Positions 27,110 through 35,941 of a stretch of DNA of 64,000 nucleotides are shown here, piece after piece. Below the pieces are notes generated by a model. It worked only from the letters and a program-made list of their open reading frames with translations. It did not search any database and had not been told where the DNA came from. Numbering within the stretch: position 1 is the first letter of the stretch; each line of letters begins with the position of its first letter. The position numbers and the translations under genes were made by a program. This DNA is from Clostridiaceae bacterium. Lineage in GTDB: Bacteria > Bacillota > Clostridia > Lachnospirales > Lachnospiraceae. The stretch is taken from contig CABJBA010000008.1 in the NCBI GenBank assembly GCA_902363735.1, forward strand, positions 124,001 to 188,000, written 5' to 3'.

Positions 27110-27260
27110 TTGAAAAAAAGTCATTTTTGTGGTATGATATAGACATAAAAAGAGAGAGATTATAAATTGTTTTGTTTCAAGAAAAATTTAAATGTTATGA
27201 AAAATATTATTAAAAAAAGGTGCTGCAAAATCACTGAATCAGAGTGATTAGCAGCACCTT
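27110..27260 (+). ncRNA. Candidate small RNA or leader with strong terminator
   Basis: TTGAAA (27110-27115), 17-bp spacer, TATGAT (27133-27138) form a good + promoter. About 80 nt later a long hairpin follows: AAGGTGCTGC (27217-27226) pairs with GCAGCACCTT (27251-27260), with an inner AATCACT/AGTGATT stem. A U-rich tail (TTCTTTGATT) comes next on the + strand and T7 on the minus strand. A transcript of about 115 nt would result. It could be an sRNA or an attenuated leader of the ECF gene at 27406. The rest of the 27261-27405 gap has an inverted repeat ACCAGT-CAA-ACTGGT (27293-27307). Confidence 0.45.
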
Positions 27261-27405
27261 CTTTGATTATAAGCAAGCATAAACATAAAAGAACCAGTCA
27301 AACTGGTATGTATAAATTTTATCAAATTGGATATTTTAAAAATGCCAGTTTCCTTATATCATAAATTTAACTAAAATATACATGGTCTATGAGAAAGGGA
27401 AAGAT

Positions 27406-27912
27406 ATGAATAGCAACAAAACAAAAAAAATTGTTTTCAGCGCCTTAATGGCGTCACTCACTGCAGCCGCCACCATGATCATACACATCCCTTCCCCATT
27501 CAGCGGTTATATTCACCTTGGGGATGGATTAATTTTATTAAGCGGCATACTTCTGGGTCCCATAGCCGGGGCGGCAGCCGGAGGGGTTGGATCTATGATG
27601 GCAGACTTACTGTCCGGCTATGCATTTTATGCACCTGCTACCCTGATTATCAAAGGGCTGGCCGCATGTTCAGCCGGGTATCTGTATAAACGCCTTCGTC
27701 CCCTGCCTTTTCTGGCCGCCGGAGCAGTATGCAGCACCATCGTCACAGGCGGCTATTTTGCTTTCGAGCTAGCCGCCTACGGGTGGGCTGCCGCCGCTTC
27801 CAACGTCCCCTTTAATCTGGTGCAGAATCTATTCAGCTTGATTTCTGCCGGATTTCTGCTTCCCGTTCTTTTGCGTATCCGTGAAATCAGGGAGTTCAGT
27901 AACTCTTTATAA
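27406..27912 (+). CDS. ECF transporter S component
   Basis: A 168-residue integral membrane protein with five or six helices. The motif IHLGDGLILLSGILLGPIAGAAAGGVGSMMADLL is broken here as IHLGDGLILLSGILLGP and GSMMADLLSG and is typical of the riboflavin/hydroxymethylpyrimidine-like S-component group (PF07155 type). It would bind a vitamin or its precursor and share an ECF energising module encoded elsewhere. ATG at 27406 has AAAGGGA close upstream; an earlier ATG at 27382 lacks a site. Its 3' end overlaps the convergent PfkB gene by 17 bp. Substrate not predictable. Confidence 0.8.
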   Translation: MNSNKTKKIVFSALMASLTAAATMIIHIPSPFSGYIHLGDGLILLSGILLGPIAGAAAGGVGSMMADLLSGYAFYAPATLIIKGLAACSAGYLYKRLRPLPFLAAGAVCSTIVTGGYFAFELAAYGWAAAASNVPFNLVQNLFSLISAGFLLPVLLRIREIREFSNSL

Positions 27913-28783
27913 CCTCATCCCTCATGGGAATCGAAGGCGCCGCACCTGCTCTGGATACTGCAATGGAAGCCGCCTTTGCTGCATGATCCAAAGCCTGTTC
28001 AGGGGCTTCCCCCAAAGCAAGCCCTCCTATAAAATAGCCTGTAAAGGTATCCCCGGCTCCGGTGGTATCCACCACCGCTACAGGATAGATCGCCTGCTTA
28101 ACGACCAGGCTGCCGTCCTTGTATAGAGAGCCGTCCTGTCCCAGGGTTAAAAGAATCTTTGCTTTGGGGAATTTTTCGGCAAGCAGGTTCAGCAGTTCTT
28201 CTCCACTTCCGGACTTCTGGCAAATATCCTCGGCTTCAATCTCATTTAATATAAAAAATTCCACGAAATGAAGAGGATAAATCCATATTCTGCTGTTCAT
28301 GGGAGAGGGGTTTAATACGATCCTCAGTCCTTTCCCATACGCCTGCTCCATAATATATCCCACTTCATTGATCTCATTTTGAAGAATAAGAAAATCCCCT
28401 TTACCGAACTCACTTAAAACATGGTCCACCTGATCTCTTGTGATATCCTGATTGGCTCCCCCAAACAATAAAATGCCGTTTTGCCCCTTGGGACTTTTCT
28501 GTATAATGGCATGTCCTGTCTTATTTTTCAGTCGTTTAATATTCCTTGTATCCACACCGAACCGTTCCAGCTCTTCGGTCAATATCTCTCCGTCCTGAGC
28601 TCCCACGGCTCCTGCATGCCAGACCTTGACACCGCTCTTACTCAGGGCCAGGGACTGGTTTAAGCCTTTTCCTCCGCAAAATGTTTCCAGAGAATCAGAG
28701 GATATCGTCTCTCCCTCTCTGACGAAATGATCCACCTGATAAACATAATCAATATTCAGAGAACCAAAATTCAATATTTTCAT
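27896..28783 (-). CDS. PfkB-family sugar kinase, ribokinase-like
   Basis: A 295-residue kinase. The N-terminal GSLNIDYVYQVDHF, the FCGGKGLNQSLAL glycine loop and the C-terminal signature VDTTGAGDTFTGYFIGGL, with catalytic Asp in GAGD, are all present. Ribokinases phosphorylate ribose at O5. Its ATG overlaps the stop of the LacI gene (ATGA), and it is the last gene of the nucleoside operon; phosphorylating the sugar released by the nucleoside hydrolase is the natural role. Specificity for ribose or deoxyribose is inferred. Confidence 0.88.
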   Translation of the reverse strand: MKILNFGSLNIDYVYQVDHFVREGETISSDSLETFCGGKGLNQSLALSKSGVKVWHAGAVGAQDGEILTEELERFGVDTRNIKRLKNKTGHAIIQKSPKGQNGILLFGGANQDITRDQVDHVLSEFGKGDFLILQNEINEVGYIMEQAYGKGLRIVLNPSPMNSRIWIYPLHFVEFFILNEIEAEDICQKSGSGEELLNLLAEKFPKAKILLTLGQDGSLYKDGSLVVKQAIYPVAVVDTTGAGDTFTGYFIGGLALGEAPEQALDHAAKAASIAVSRAGAAPSIPMRDEVIKSY

Positions 28784-29811
28784 ACACTCCACTCCTGTCC
28801 GACTCCCACGGTACTGCTTCTTATAATCAATTCAGGCTTAAATACCGAATGACTTTTTTCCCTTTTTTCCCCCTTGATCTGGGAAATCAGTTGTTTTACA
28901 GACTCCACTCCCATTTCATATACAGGCTGTCTGACTGTTGTCAGGGGAACTGCCATCATATCCGCATAAAGAGCGTCATCATATCCTACCACTGATATAT
29001 CCCCCGGAACCCTCTTACCATACGCCGCCAGCTGTCTGCATACTCCAAAGGCAGAAAGATCATTGCAGGCAAAGATAGCCGTAAATTCACGCTCCATCAG
29101 CACCGTGACTGCACGGACTCCGCATTCCATAGTATAATCACCTTCATAGACTAAATCTTCATCAAAAGGAATTTGAAATTCCTGCAGGGCACGGGCATAT
29201 CCTTTTAATCTTCTGGCCGAATCTGCCAGATTTCCAGGCCCTGTGACACAAGCGATCCGCTTATGTCCAAGCTCTGCCAAATGTCTGGCTGCCAGATAAC
29301 CGCCCATTTCATGATCCAGAATCACTTCAAGGCAGTCTGTCTCCGCAAGAAAACGATCCAGAAGCACAAAAGGCATCTGAAGCTCCTTCAGAAGGCTGAC
29401 TGACTCTTTGCCTGCTGCTTCATCGCATTCCCTGGACATAACATAGATGATTCCTCCCACCCCCTGATCGGCCAGAAGGTGGATGTATTCCATGTCTCTT
29501 TCATGAAGATCATTGGTATTGCAGAGGATCAGGGTTTTTCCGTACTGCCTGCAGCACTCCTCAATCCCCTTTACCATATGGGCGTAAAAGACATTTCCAA
29601 TGTCAGGAATAATCAGACCTATGGTTTTGCTTCTCTTTTTAACCAGACTGACCGCCAACTGATTGGGTCTGTAGTTCAGCCTGCTGGCAGATTCCATAAT
29701 CCGCTTTTTTGTATCATCCGGTATTTTATAGGCTTTCCCGTTTAATACCAGAGATACCGTAGTCACTGAAAGACCCGTGTCATTGGCAATATCCTTAATC
29801 GTCGCTCTCAT
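28780..29811 (-). CDS. LacI-family transcriptional regulator
   Basis: A 343-residue repressor: helix-turn-helix ATIKDIANDTGLSVTTVSLVLNG at the N-terminus in the classical form, hinge near residue 55, then a periplasmic-binding-protein-like effector domain. I prefer the ATG at 29809-29811, 7 nt after GTGAGG, over the TTG two codons earlier. It overlaps the 3' end of the M20 gene and the 5' end of the kinase, so it is made as part of the operon it probably controls. Likely effector: the nucleoside, its base or the pentose. Confidence 0.9.
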   Translation of the reverse strand: MRATIKDIANDTGLSVTTVSLVLNGKAYKIPDDTKKRIMESASRLNYRPNQLAVSLVKKRSKTIGLIIPDIGNVFYAHMVKGIEECCRQYGKTLILCNTNDLHERDMEYIHLLADQGVGGIIYVMSRECDEAAGKESVSLLKELQMPFVLLDRFLAETDCLEVILDHEMGGYLAARHLAELGHKRIACVTGPGNLADSARRLKGYARALQEFQIPFDEDLVYEGDYTMECGVRAVTVLMEREFTAIFACNDLSAFGVCRQLAAYGKRVPGDISVVGYDDALYADMMAVPLTTVRQPVYEMGVESVKQLISQIKGEKREKSHSVFKPELIIRSSTVGVGQEWSV

Positions 29812-30970
29812 CCTCAATCCTCACTGCTGTCATATTTGCCAATACCCGTACTGCCCTTAGGTAATCCTCAATCCGAACCCGTTCATTGGGCTTATGTGCC
29901 ATATCTGCAGAGCCAGGGCCGAATAAGACAGTAGTAAGTCCCTCTTTTCCTTCCGCCAGTATGGACGCATCCGTAAAATAGGATATCCCGGAATAAGCTT
30001 CCCCTATTCCCACCGCTTCCATGCTCCTGACCAATCGGGAAACTCCTGGGGAAGTGTGATCTGCCTCTATGCTGATTCTGTGATTTTTAATCCGGGTTGT
30101 CAGGCTGGGAATTCCTCCCTGTCTTTCGCTGATATCCTGAAATATTGTCTGCAATTGGCTGAGAATTTCTTCACTGGCAAGTCCCGGAACCGTCCGGATA
30201 TCCATTAGCACAGTACACAGATCCGGGGTCATGTTTGGCTGTATTCCGCCCTGTATTTCTGTAATCTGAGCGGTGGCTTTTCCCAATACCGGATGTTCAT
30301 GGCGGCAGGCCCAGTCTCCCAGACTCTTTGCAGCCTGGTAAGCGCAGGTAATTGCATTACAGCCTTCCTCTGGATAAGCTCCATGGCTGGTTTTTCCTCT
30401 TACCTCCAGCTCCAGCCAGATACAGCCCTTTTGTGCAATGCCCACTGTACAGCCTGTAGGCTCTCCGATCAGCAGGGTTTGGGCATCTATCATATGTCCG
30501 CCGGAAATGACAGCTCTTGCCCCGGCTCCTCCCCGCTCTTCGTCACAGGTTGCCAGGAATTGAAGGGAGACTTCCGGTTTTTTTCCGGATACTCCCAGCT
30601 TTCCCAGAACATATACCATGGCCGCCAGACCGCTTTTCATATCACTGGCTCCCCGTCCATAGAGAAATCCATCTTCTATAACCGGTATCCATGGGTCAGT
30701 GTTCCAGCTATCCAGTTCTCCGTAATCCACCGTATCCAGATGCCCGTTCCAGATCATTCCCCTTTGGGTATCTTCTCCCGGAATCAGGGCCAAAAGGTTT
30801 CCCCTTCCTTCTCCTATGTCCTGGACAAAAGCATTGATTCCCCGGCTGCTCAAGTACCGGAAAATATATTCTGCAGCCGGCTTTTCTCCGTCTTTTCCAT
30901 TGACAGTCCTGATTTCCATTAAATCCTGTAAAAGCTGTACCGCTTCCTGTTCCCAGATCTTTTTTTCCAT
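29795..30970 (-). CDS. M20-family metallohydrolase (ArgE/DapE/CPG2 type)
   Basis: A 391-residue di-zinc hydrolase with WNGHLDTVD, GRGASDMKSG, TCDEERGG, IGEPTG and MAHKPNE as metal-site blocks. It should hydrolyse an amide or carbamoyl bond in the cytosol. It lies in the nucleoside operon 10 bp after the amidotransferase-like gene and overlaps the LacI gene. It differs clearly from the second M20 enzyme of the operon, so two successive or alternative hydrolyses are suggested. Confidence 0.88.
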   Translation of the reverse strand: MEKKIWEQEAVQLLQDLMEIRTVNGKDGEKPAAEYIFRYLSSRGINAFVQDIGEGRGNLLALIPGEDTQRGMIWNGHLDTVDYGELDSWNTDPWIPVIEDGFLYGRGASDMKSGLAAMVYVLGKLGVSGKKPEVSLQFLATCDEERGGAGARAVISGGHMIDAQTLLIGEPTGCTVGIAQKGCIWLELEVRGKTSHGAYPEEGCNAITCAYQAAKSLGDWACRHEHPVLGKATAQITEIQGGIQPNMTPDLCTVLMDIRTVPGLASEEILSQLQTIFQDISERQGGIPSLTTRIKNHRISIEADHTSPGVSRLVRSMEAVGIGEAYSGISYFTDASILAEGKEGLTTVLFGPGSADMAHKPNERVRIEDYLRAVRVLANMTAVRIEDESDD

Positions 30971-30980
30971 ACCAAATCCT

Positions 30981-31727
30981 CTATTTTTCCGTCAGCCAGT
31001 CAAGAATTCCCTTCCAAAGCTGATCGTAATATTCCCACTGGCAAAATTCCGGAGGAGCCCAATGAGGTGCACAGTCTGTGGTAAATGCCCCGCTTCTTCC
31101 CTTTCCATAGGAAGCTAAAGCAAGGAAGGGATCACTTTCTACAGTAACAGGTACAATGGCTTCCGGCTTTGCCACTGTTTTATTGTATCCCAGCACCTCC
31201 GGCCAGTCCGTCGGAATTCCCGCTATGGACCCATGACTTTCTTTTACCACAGGCTTTACTCCGTCGCAGTGCTCCATTCTGTCATCCACAGTTAAAACCT
31301 CAACCGGAAGAACCTCCTGAACAGCGGTATCATGCCATTTTCCTTTTGCATCCACACCGGAAAATGTCAGATACCCTCCTATCATCAAAAGTGCACCTCC
31401 ATCCAGAACATAATCCCGGATCAGTTTGCAGCGGTCCGGCATCTTCTTGCTGTAAGTAAAGGTAGCACTGGGCAGCAGCAAAGTATTTGCTCCAATATCA
31501 GATAAAATGACTCCGTCATACTGCTTTAATTCTTCCATGGTAAAAGGAAATTCTTCCCCGGCCAGATGGTTAGGAAGAAATGTCACCTCGTAGCCGGCCT
31601 TTTCCAGAGCCTTTTTCAGCCATTTTTCCCCGGTCTCATAAGTAGAGGTATAAAAAGAATCGAACCCCTTTACATGTGTAGTATAACTCATCCAGGATTC
31701 TCCTGCCAGTAATATTTTCTTATTCAT
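30981..31727 (-). CDS. Class I glutamine amidotransferase-like protein
   Basis: A 248-residue protein with a flavodoxin-like GATase1 core (ILLAGESWMSYTTHVKGFDSF, YDGVILSDIGANTLLL, LIRDYVLDGGALLMIGGYLTF). It resembles the putative amidotransferase family DUF1355. The usual nucleophile elbow GxCxG is replaced by MIGGYLT, so classical glutaminase activity is doubtful; it could bind or open a small carbonyl compound. Its ATG overlaps the end of the upstream M20 gene by eight bases, placing it firmly in the operon. Confidence 0.65.
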   Translation of the reverse strand: MNKKILLAGESWMSYTTHVKGFDSFYTSTYETGEKWLKKALEKAGYEVTFLPNHLAGEEFPFTMEELKQYDGVILSDIGANTLLLPSATFTYSKKMPDRCKLIRDYVLDGGALLMIGGYLTFSGVDAKGKWHDTAVQEVLPVEVLTVDDRMEHCDGVKPVVKESHGSIAGIPTDWPEVLGYNKTVAKPEAIVPVTVESDPFLALASYGKGRSGAFTTDCAPHWAPPEFCQWEYYDQLWKGILDWLTEK

Positions 31728-33000
31728 CTGTGTTGTCTTCCTTTCCCCACTCTAAAATTAATTGTGCATAAATATAAATTGCTTTAAGATAATCCTCAAT
31801 TGGAATATATTCATTTATGGAGTGACACTGCTCCAGGTTACCAGGGCCAAACTGAATGGTCGGGCAGCCTGCTATATTTCTCCAAATCCGGGAATCGCAG
31901 CCAGCCGGGGAGCCCTTTATAACCACCGGTTCTCCCTCTGCCTTTTCATAGGCACGTTTAAAACTGTCCACAAAGGGATTTCCCTCCATCTCAAAGGGGC
32001 CTCCTGCCTGGTAAATGCTGATTTCCGGCATATGATCTCTCAGCCACAGATCGCTTTCCGCAAAACGTCTGATCTCATCTGTAACCTCAGACACCACCTG
32101 ATCGTGACTCATCTGACCCGGCAGATAGTGAATGCACATTTCGAATTCACAGTCTCCTGCAACGGTAGACCCTGCACTTCCTCCACGGATGGTCCCTACA
32201 TTTAAATTCGGGGCAGGAAGAAGGGAGTGCTTATAGGTAAGCAGCCATCTGTGCTCCAGCTCGTTCAGCCGTTCTATGATTTTTACAGCCTTTTCAATGG
32301 CACTGACACCCAGCCATTTTGCGCCGGAGTGATTGGATTTTCCGGCTATTTTCACCTGTATAAATACAAATCCCATATGGGCCAGGATCAGTTCTCTTGA
32401 GGTAGGCTCGCAGACCACTACTCCGTCTGCCCTCTTTCCCCTCATAGCCGCCTGAACAGATCCGTTTCCTCCGCCTTCTTCATCGCATACCGAACAGATA
32501 TGAATATCAAGAGGAATCGGAATTCCCCCATCCTTTAGAAGCTTAACAGCCATAACGGAAGCCATGAGCCCGCCTTTCATATCCGCAGCTCCCAGGCCGT
32601 AGAGCTTTCCATCTTCGATTCTGGGAGTATGGGGAGAAGCCAGCCATAAGGATTCATCTCCCGGAGGCATGGTATCCATATGCCCGTTAAACATCAGGCT
32701 CTTGCACATCTTGCCCTTAAAAACACCATATACATTATAACGGTCCTCATAGTTATGCCCCGGGTTGCCTTCCCTATATTTTTCTATGGACTCTGCAATG
32801 GTTTCTTCTGTCATGGGATCTTTTTCAATCTCATCTGCCCCCATCTCCTCCAGCAGGCGGACAAGGTAATCCTGTCCCTCCTTTTCTCTTCCTCCGGCAA
32901 TACCATGACCCAGATCCTGGGTATCTATGGCAATCAATTCTGATAAATGCTTAATATATTCGTCTTTGTTTCTTTCCAGCACTTCCTTTAACTTTTCCAT
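31720..33000 (-). CDS. M20-family metallohydrolase, longer form
   Basis: A 426-residue di-zinc hydrolase: FNGHMDTMPPGD, GLGAADMKGG, SVCDEEGGGNG, VCEPTSRE and a C-terminal QCHSINEY. The spacing and length match the ArgE/DapE group with a small lid domain. It starts 8 bp after the nucleoside hydrolase gene. Substrate unknown; a ureido or N-acyl derivative of the freed base is one possibility. Confidence 0.88.
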   Translation of the reverse strand: MEKLKEVLERNKDEYIKHLSELIAIDTQDLGHGIAGGREKEGQDYLVRLLEEMGADEIEKDPMTEETIAESIEKYREGNPGHNYEDRYNVYGVFKGKMCKSLMFNGHMDTMPPGDESLWLASPHTPRIEDGKLYGLGAADMKGGLMASVMAVKLLKDGGIPIPLDIHICSVCDEEGGGNGSVQAAMRGKRADGVVVCEPTSRELILAHMGFVFIQVKIAGKSNHSGAKWLGVSAIEKAVKIIERLNELEHRWLLTYKHSLLPAPNLNVGTIRGGSAGSTVAGDCEFEMCIHYLPGQMSHDQVVSEVTDEIRRFAESDLWLRDHMPEISIYQAGGPFEMEGNPFVDSFKRAYEKAEGEPVVIKGSPAGCDSRIWRNIAGCPTIQFGPGNLEQCHSINEYIPIEDYLKAIYIYAQLILEWGKEDNTDE

Positions 33001-33008
33001 TATTCACC

Positions 33009-33947
33009 TCATGAACCGTAAGCCCGGATTCCCTCTTCCACCATATCCCAGAAACGTTCCACATCAATATCAATTGCCACATCGGCATTGGGTTCTCTGT
33101 GGCTGTAGCCGAAAAAGTCGCAGTTGGTTCTTCCGTAGCTCTGCACGCTCCTGATATCCACTTCCGTATGCATAGGCTTTGTCACCAGAAGCTTTGGATC
33201 CAGAATGGAGGCAATGGTCACCGGATCATGGAGAGGTCCTCCCTCCCAGCCAAACACCTCTTTCTGGCTCTTGTTAAAATGCCCCATAAGATCCGTAAAC
33301 AGCCGGGCGGCGGGAGTTCCGACGGATTCCATCCTCTTTACGATCTGAGGATAACAGAGCACCTTCCGGGTCACATCAAGCCCCACCATGGTAATGGGAC
33401 AGCCGCTGGTAAAGACCACATGGGCGGCATCTGCATCGGCTATAATATTAAACTCAGCCGCCGGAGTCACATTTCCCAGCTGGTAACAGCCTCCCATAAG
33501 AACAATTCTCTTTATCTTGGGTATGATGCCGGGCTCCAGTCTCATAGCCATGGCGATATTGGTCAGGGGGCCTGTGGGTACCAGAATAATATCCCCTTCC
33601 GATTCCATCAGAGTACGGACAATAAACTGTACTCCATGCTCCTTCTCTTCCCTTCTCTTTAAAGGCTCAAATACAGGTCCGTCAAGACCGCTTTCTCCAT
33701 GAATATCCCCTGCCAGCATTTGTTTATCCCGGATCATGGGCTGTCCGCAGCCTGCATAGACCGGGATATCAAGCCTCAGATACTGGCAGACATGCAAAGC
33801 ATTTCTTGTGGTTTTTTCAAGAGACTGGTTTCCTGCCACCACCGTGATGCCCAGCACCTCTATCCCGCTGTTTTTTCCTGCCAGCAATATATTTACTGCA
33901 TCATCATGTCCCGGATCACAGTCCAGGATGACCTTTTGTCTTTCCAT
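33009..33947 (-). CDS. Nucleoside hydrolase (IunH/Rih family)
   Basis: A 312-residue N-ribohydrolase. The calcium-binding N-terminus ILDCDPGHDDAVN carries the DxDxxxDD pattern; VPTGPLTNIAMA and a later HDPVTIASI complete the active site. It splits a ribonucleoside to base and ribose in the cytosol. It lies just after the two nucleoside permease genes, which agrees with the transporter call, and feeds the PfkB kinase at the operon end. Base preference cannot be fixed by eye. Confidence 0.92.
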   Translation of the reverse strand: MERQKVILDCDPGHDDAVNILLAGKNSGIEVLGITVVAGNQSLEKTTRNALHVCQYLRLDIPVYAGCGQPMIRDKQMLAGDIHGESGLDGPVFEPLKRREEKEHGVQFIVRTLMESEGDIILVPTGPLTNIAMAMRLEPGIIPKIKRIVLMGGCYQLGNVTPAAEFNIIADADAAHVVFTSGCPITMVGLDVTRKVLCYPQIVKRMESVGTPAARLFTDLMGHFNKSQKEVFGWEGGPLHDPVTIASILDPKLLVTKPMHTEVDIRSVQSYGRTNCDFFGYSHREPNADVAIDIDVERFWDMVEEGIRAYGS

Positions 33948-33962
33948 TGATCTCTCTCCTTT

Positions 33963-34895
33963 TCAGACTTTTGTCAATGCACTCTTTTTCTTCTTTTCCC
34001 TTGCCAGCTTGGAGGCCATGGAAACGGCCAGTGTGGCTATGGTCACCACATAAGGCATCAAAAGCACCAATTGAGAGGGCACTCCATATGCCTGAAGCCT
34101 GGCTCCTACAGAATCCGTAAAACCGAACACCAGACAGCCTGCGGCAGTTAAAATAGGATGGGCGCCTCCGAAATACATGGCTGCCACTCCCATAAATCCT
34201 CTGGCATTGGTCATATTCTCCACAAACATTTTACTGTAGCCCAGGGATAAATGAGCTCCTGCCAGACCTCCGATCAGACCCGATATGGCAATGGCCCGGT
34301 ATTTCATGGAATTTACATTGATTCCTGCCGTCTGTGCAGCCATGGGAAACTGACCCACCGCCCTCAAACGAAGTCCCCAGACTGTTTTATAAAATACAAA
34401 CCAGATTAAAACAATCAGCACAATAACAAACCACTCAGTAATGCACCAGTTGTCAAATATTTCTTTTAAAAACGGGACTTTGGCCAGGAAAGGGAGGCTG
34501 ACTCTTGGGATTGCAATAATCCCAGGTTCTGAAAATGTTCCGCTCTTTCCCAAAACACTGTTTAATAAAAATTTGGTAATTGCCAGTGCAAACAAATTGA
34601 TTCCCATTCCAATGGCACATATCTCCGCTTTATAACGGATATGGCCCACTGCCATAATCATGGCCATAATAAGCCCCGCAATCATGGCAACTGCAACTCC
34701 CAGAACCCAGCTTCCGGTCAGATAGCTGACCGCCACCGCTGCAAACGCACCGGTCAGCATAATACCTTCTGTTCCGATATTTAAAATGTCCGCCTGCTGG
34801 GTAATAGCCGCACACAACGCCGCATAAATAATAGGCGTGGCAGAACGAAAGGTTGCATATATCAAGGATACACTGAAAACTTTGCTGAAATCCAT
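33963..34895 (-). CDS. BMP-type ABC transporter permease 2
   Basis: A 310-residue permease with about eight to ten helices, including ADILNIGTEGIMLTGAFAAV and GLRLRAVGQFPMAAQTAGIN, the marks of the nucleoside/basic membrane protein branch (NupQ-like). Behind AGGAGG. It pairs with the preceding permease gene in the same operon. Confidence 0.9.
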   Translation of the reverse strand: MDFSKVFSVSLIYATFRSATPIIYAALCAAITQQADILNIGTEGIMLTGAFAAVAVSYLTGSWVLGVAVAMIAGLIMAMIMAVGHIRYKAEICAIGMGINLFALAITKFLLNSVLGKSGTFSEPGIIAIPRVSLPFLAKVPFLKEIFDNWCITEWFVIVLIVLIWFVFYKTVWGLRLRAVGQFPMAAQTAGINVNSMKYRAIAISGLIGGLAGAHLSLGYSKMFVENMTNARGFMGVAAMYFGGAHPILTAAGCLVFGFTDSVGARLQAYGVPSQLVLLMPYVVTIATLAVSMASKLAREKKKKSALTKV

Positions 34896-34909
34896 AGTCC
34901 TGCCTCCTC

Positions 34910-35941
34910 CTATTTGCTCTTTTCCTTTTTACTTTTCTTATCCTTAAACTGAAACAAAAGTTCCATGGTAGCTACAATAATAAAAACTGCGGTTATGGTA
35001 TCTACAATGGATCTGGGTACGCCGGTACTCTGCTGCATCCCCAAGGCTCCCGATCTTAATACTGCCAGGAAAAAAGACACAAAGGGAGCAAAAATCATAT
35101 TGTTCTTAACAATCAGAGAAGCCAGCATTCCATTGGAACCAAGGCCTGCGGCAAAATTATTGAGAAAATATCCGTGAACTCCCAAAACTTCAATACAGCC
35201 GGCCATTCCGCCCAAGGCTCCGCTGAGCATCATGGACTGGATAAAGATCTTTTTGGGACTGATTCCCGCATATTCCGCATGGGCCGGATTTGTTCCCACG
35301 GTTTTTATCTTGTATCCAAAGGTAGTCTTATTTAGGACCCAGATCATCAGTGCCACAGTCATAATGGCAATAAAAAGTCCTGCATTGGCACTACTTGGCT
35401 TCATAAACTGGGGCAGATTTACCGTTACCGGCAGAGACTGTGCATTGGCTACACCTGCGCTCATGGGTCCGCTGACCAGATAAGAGGTTATGTAAAGCGC
35501 AACGCTGTTCATAAGAATGGTCACACAGACCTCGCTCACCCGATAATATGCTTTCAAAACAGCAGGAATCAGAGCCCACAAAGCGGCTACCACCATGGCT
35601 CCCAAAAAGCAGACCAGCATGAGGACAGGCTTGGGAAGAAAGGTCCAGTTGATCCCGATATAAGCAGCAGTAATTCCTCCCAGAAATACTTCTCCCTCTA
35701 CACCTACGTTGAACGCTCCCGCCTTTGCCGCTACCGCAAAAGCGCAGGAGGTGAGAAGAAGAGGGGTAAAGCTGGCTAAGGTGGCGCCTACCTTCAGCTT
35801 TCCGTTAAATGCCCCCTTCAGCAGGGCACCATAGGCTTCTATGGGATTTTCTCCGATAAAAAGGATGAACAAAGCCCCGATGGCCAGCGCAAAAACCATG
35901 GTGAGCAAAATTTTCTGTATACTCTTTACCGCTGCGTTCAT
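34910..35941 (-). CDS. BMP-type ABC transporter permease 1
   Basis: A 343-residue permease, NupP-like, with AGAFNVGVEGEVFLGGITAAYIG as AGAFNVGVEGEVFLGG and VGTNPAHAEYAGIS as coupling-helix region. Its ATG overlaps the ATPase stop (ATGA), so translation is coupled. It forms the membrane channel together with the next gene. Confidence 0.9.
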   Translation of the reverse strand: MNAAVKSIQKILLTMVFALAIGALFILFIGENPIEAYGALLKGAFNGKLKVGATLASFTPLLLTSCAFAVAAKAGAFNVGVEGEVFLGGITAAYIGINWTFLPKPVLMLVCFLGAMVVAALWALIPAVLKAYYRVSEVCVTILMNSVALYITSYLVSGPMSAGVANAQSLPVTVNLPQFMKPSSANAGLFIAIMTVALMIWVLNKTTFGYKIKTVGTNPAHAEYAGISPKKIFIQSMMLSGALGGMAGCIEVLGVHGYFLNNFAAGLGSNGMLASLIVKNNMIFAPFVSFFLAVLRSGALGMQQSTGVPRSIVDTITAVFIIVATMELLFQFKDKKSKKEKSK

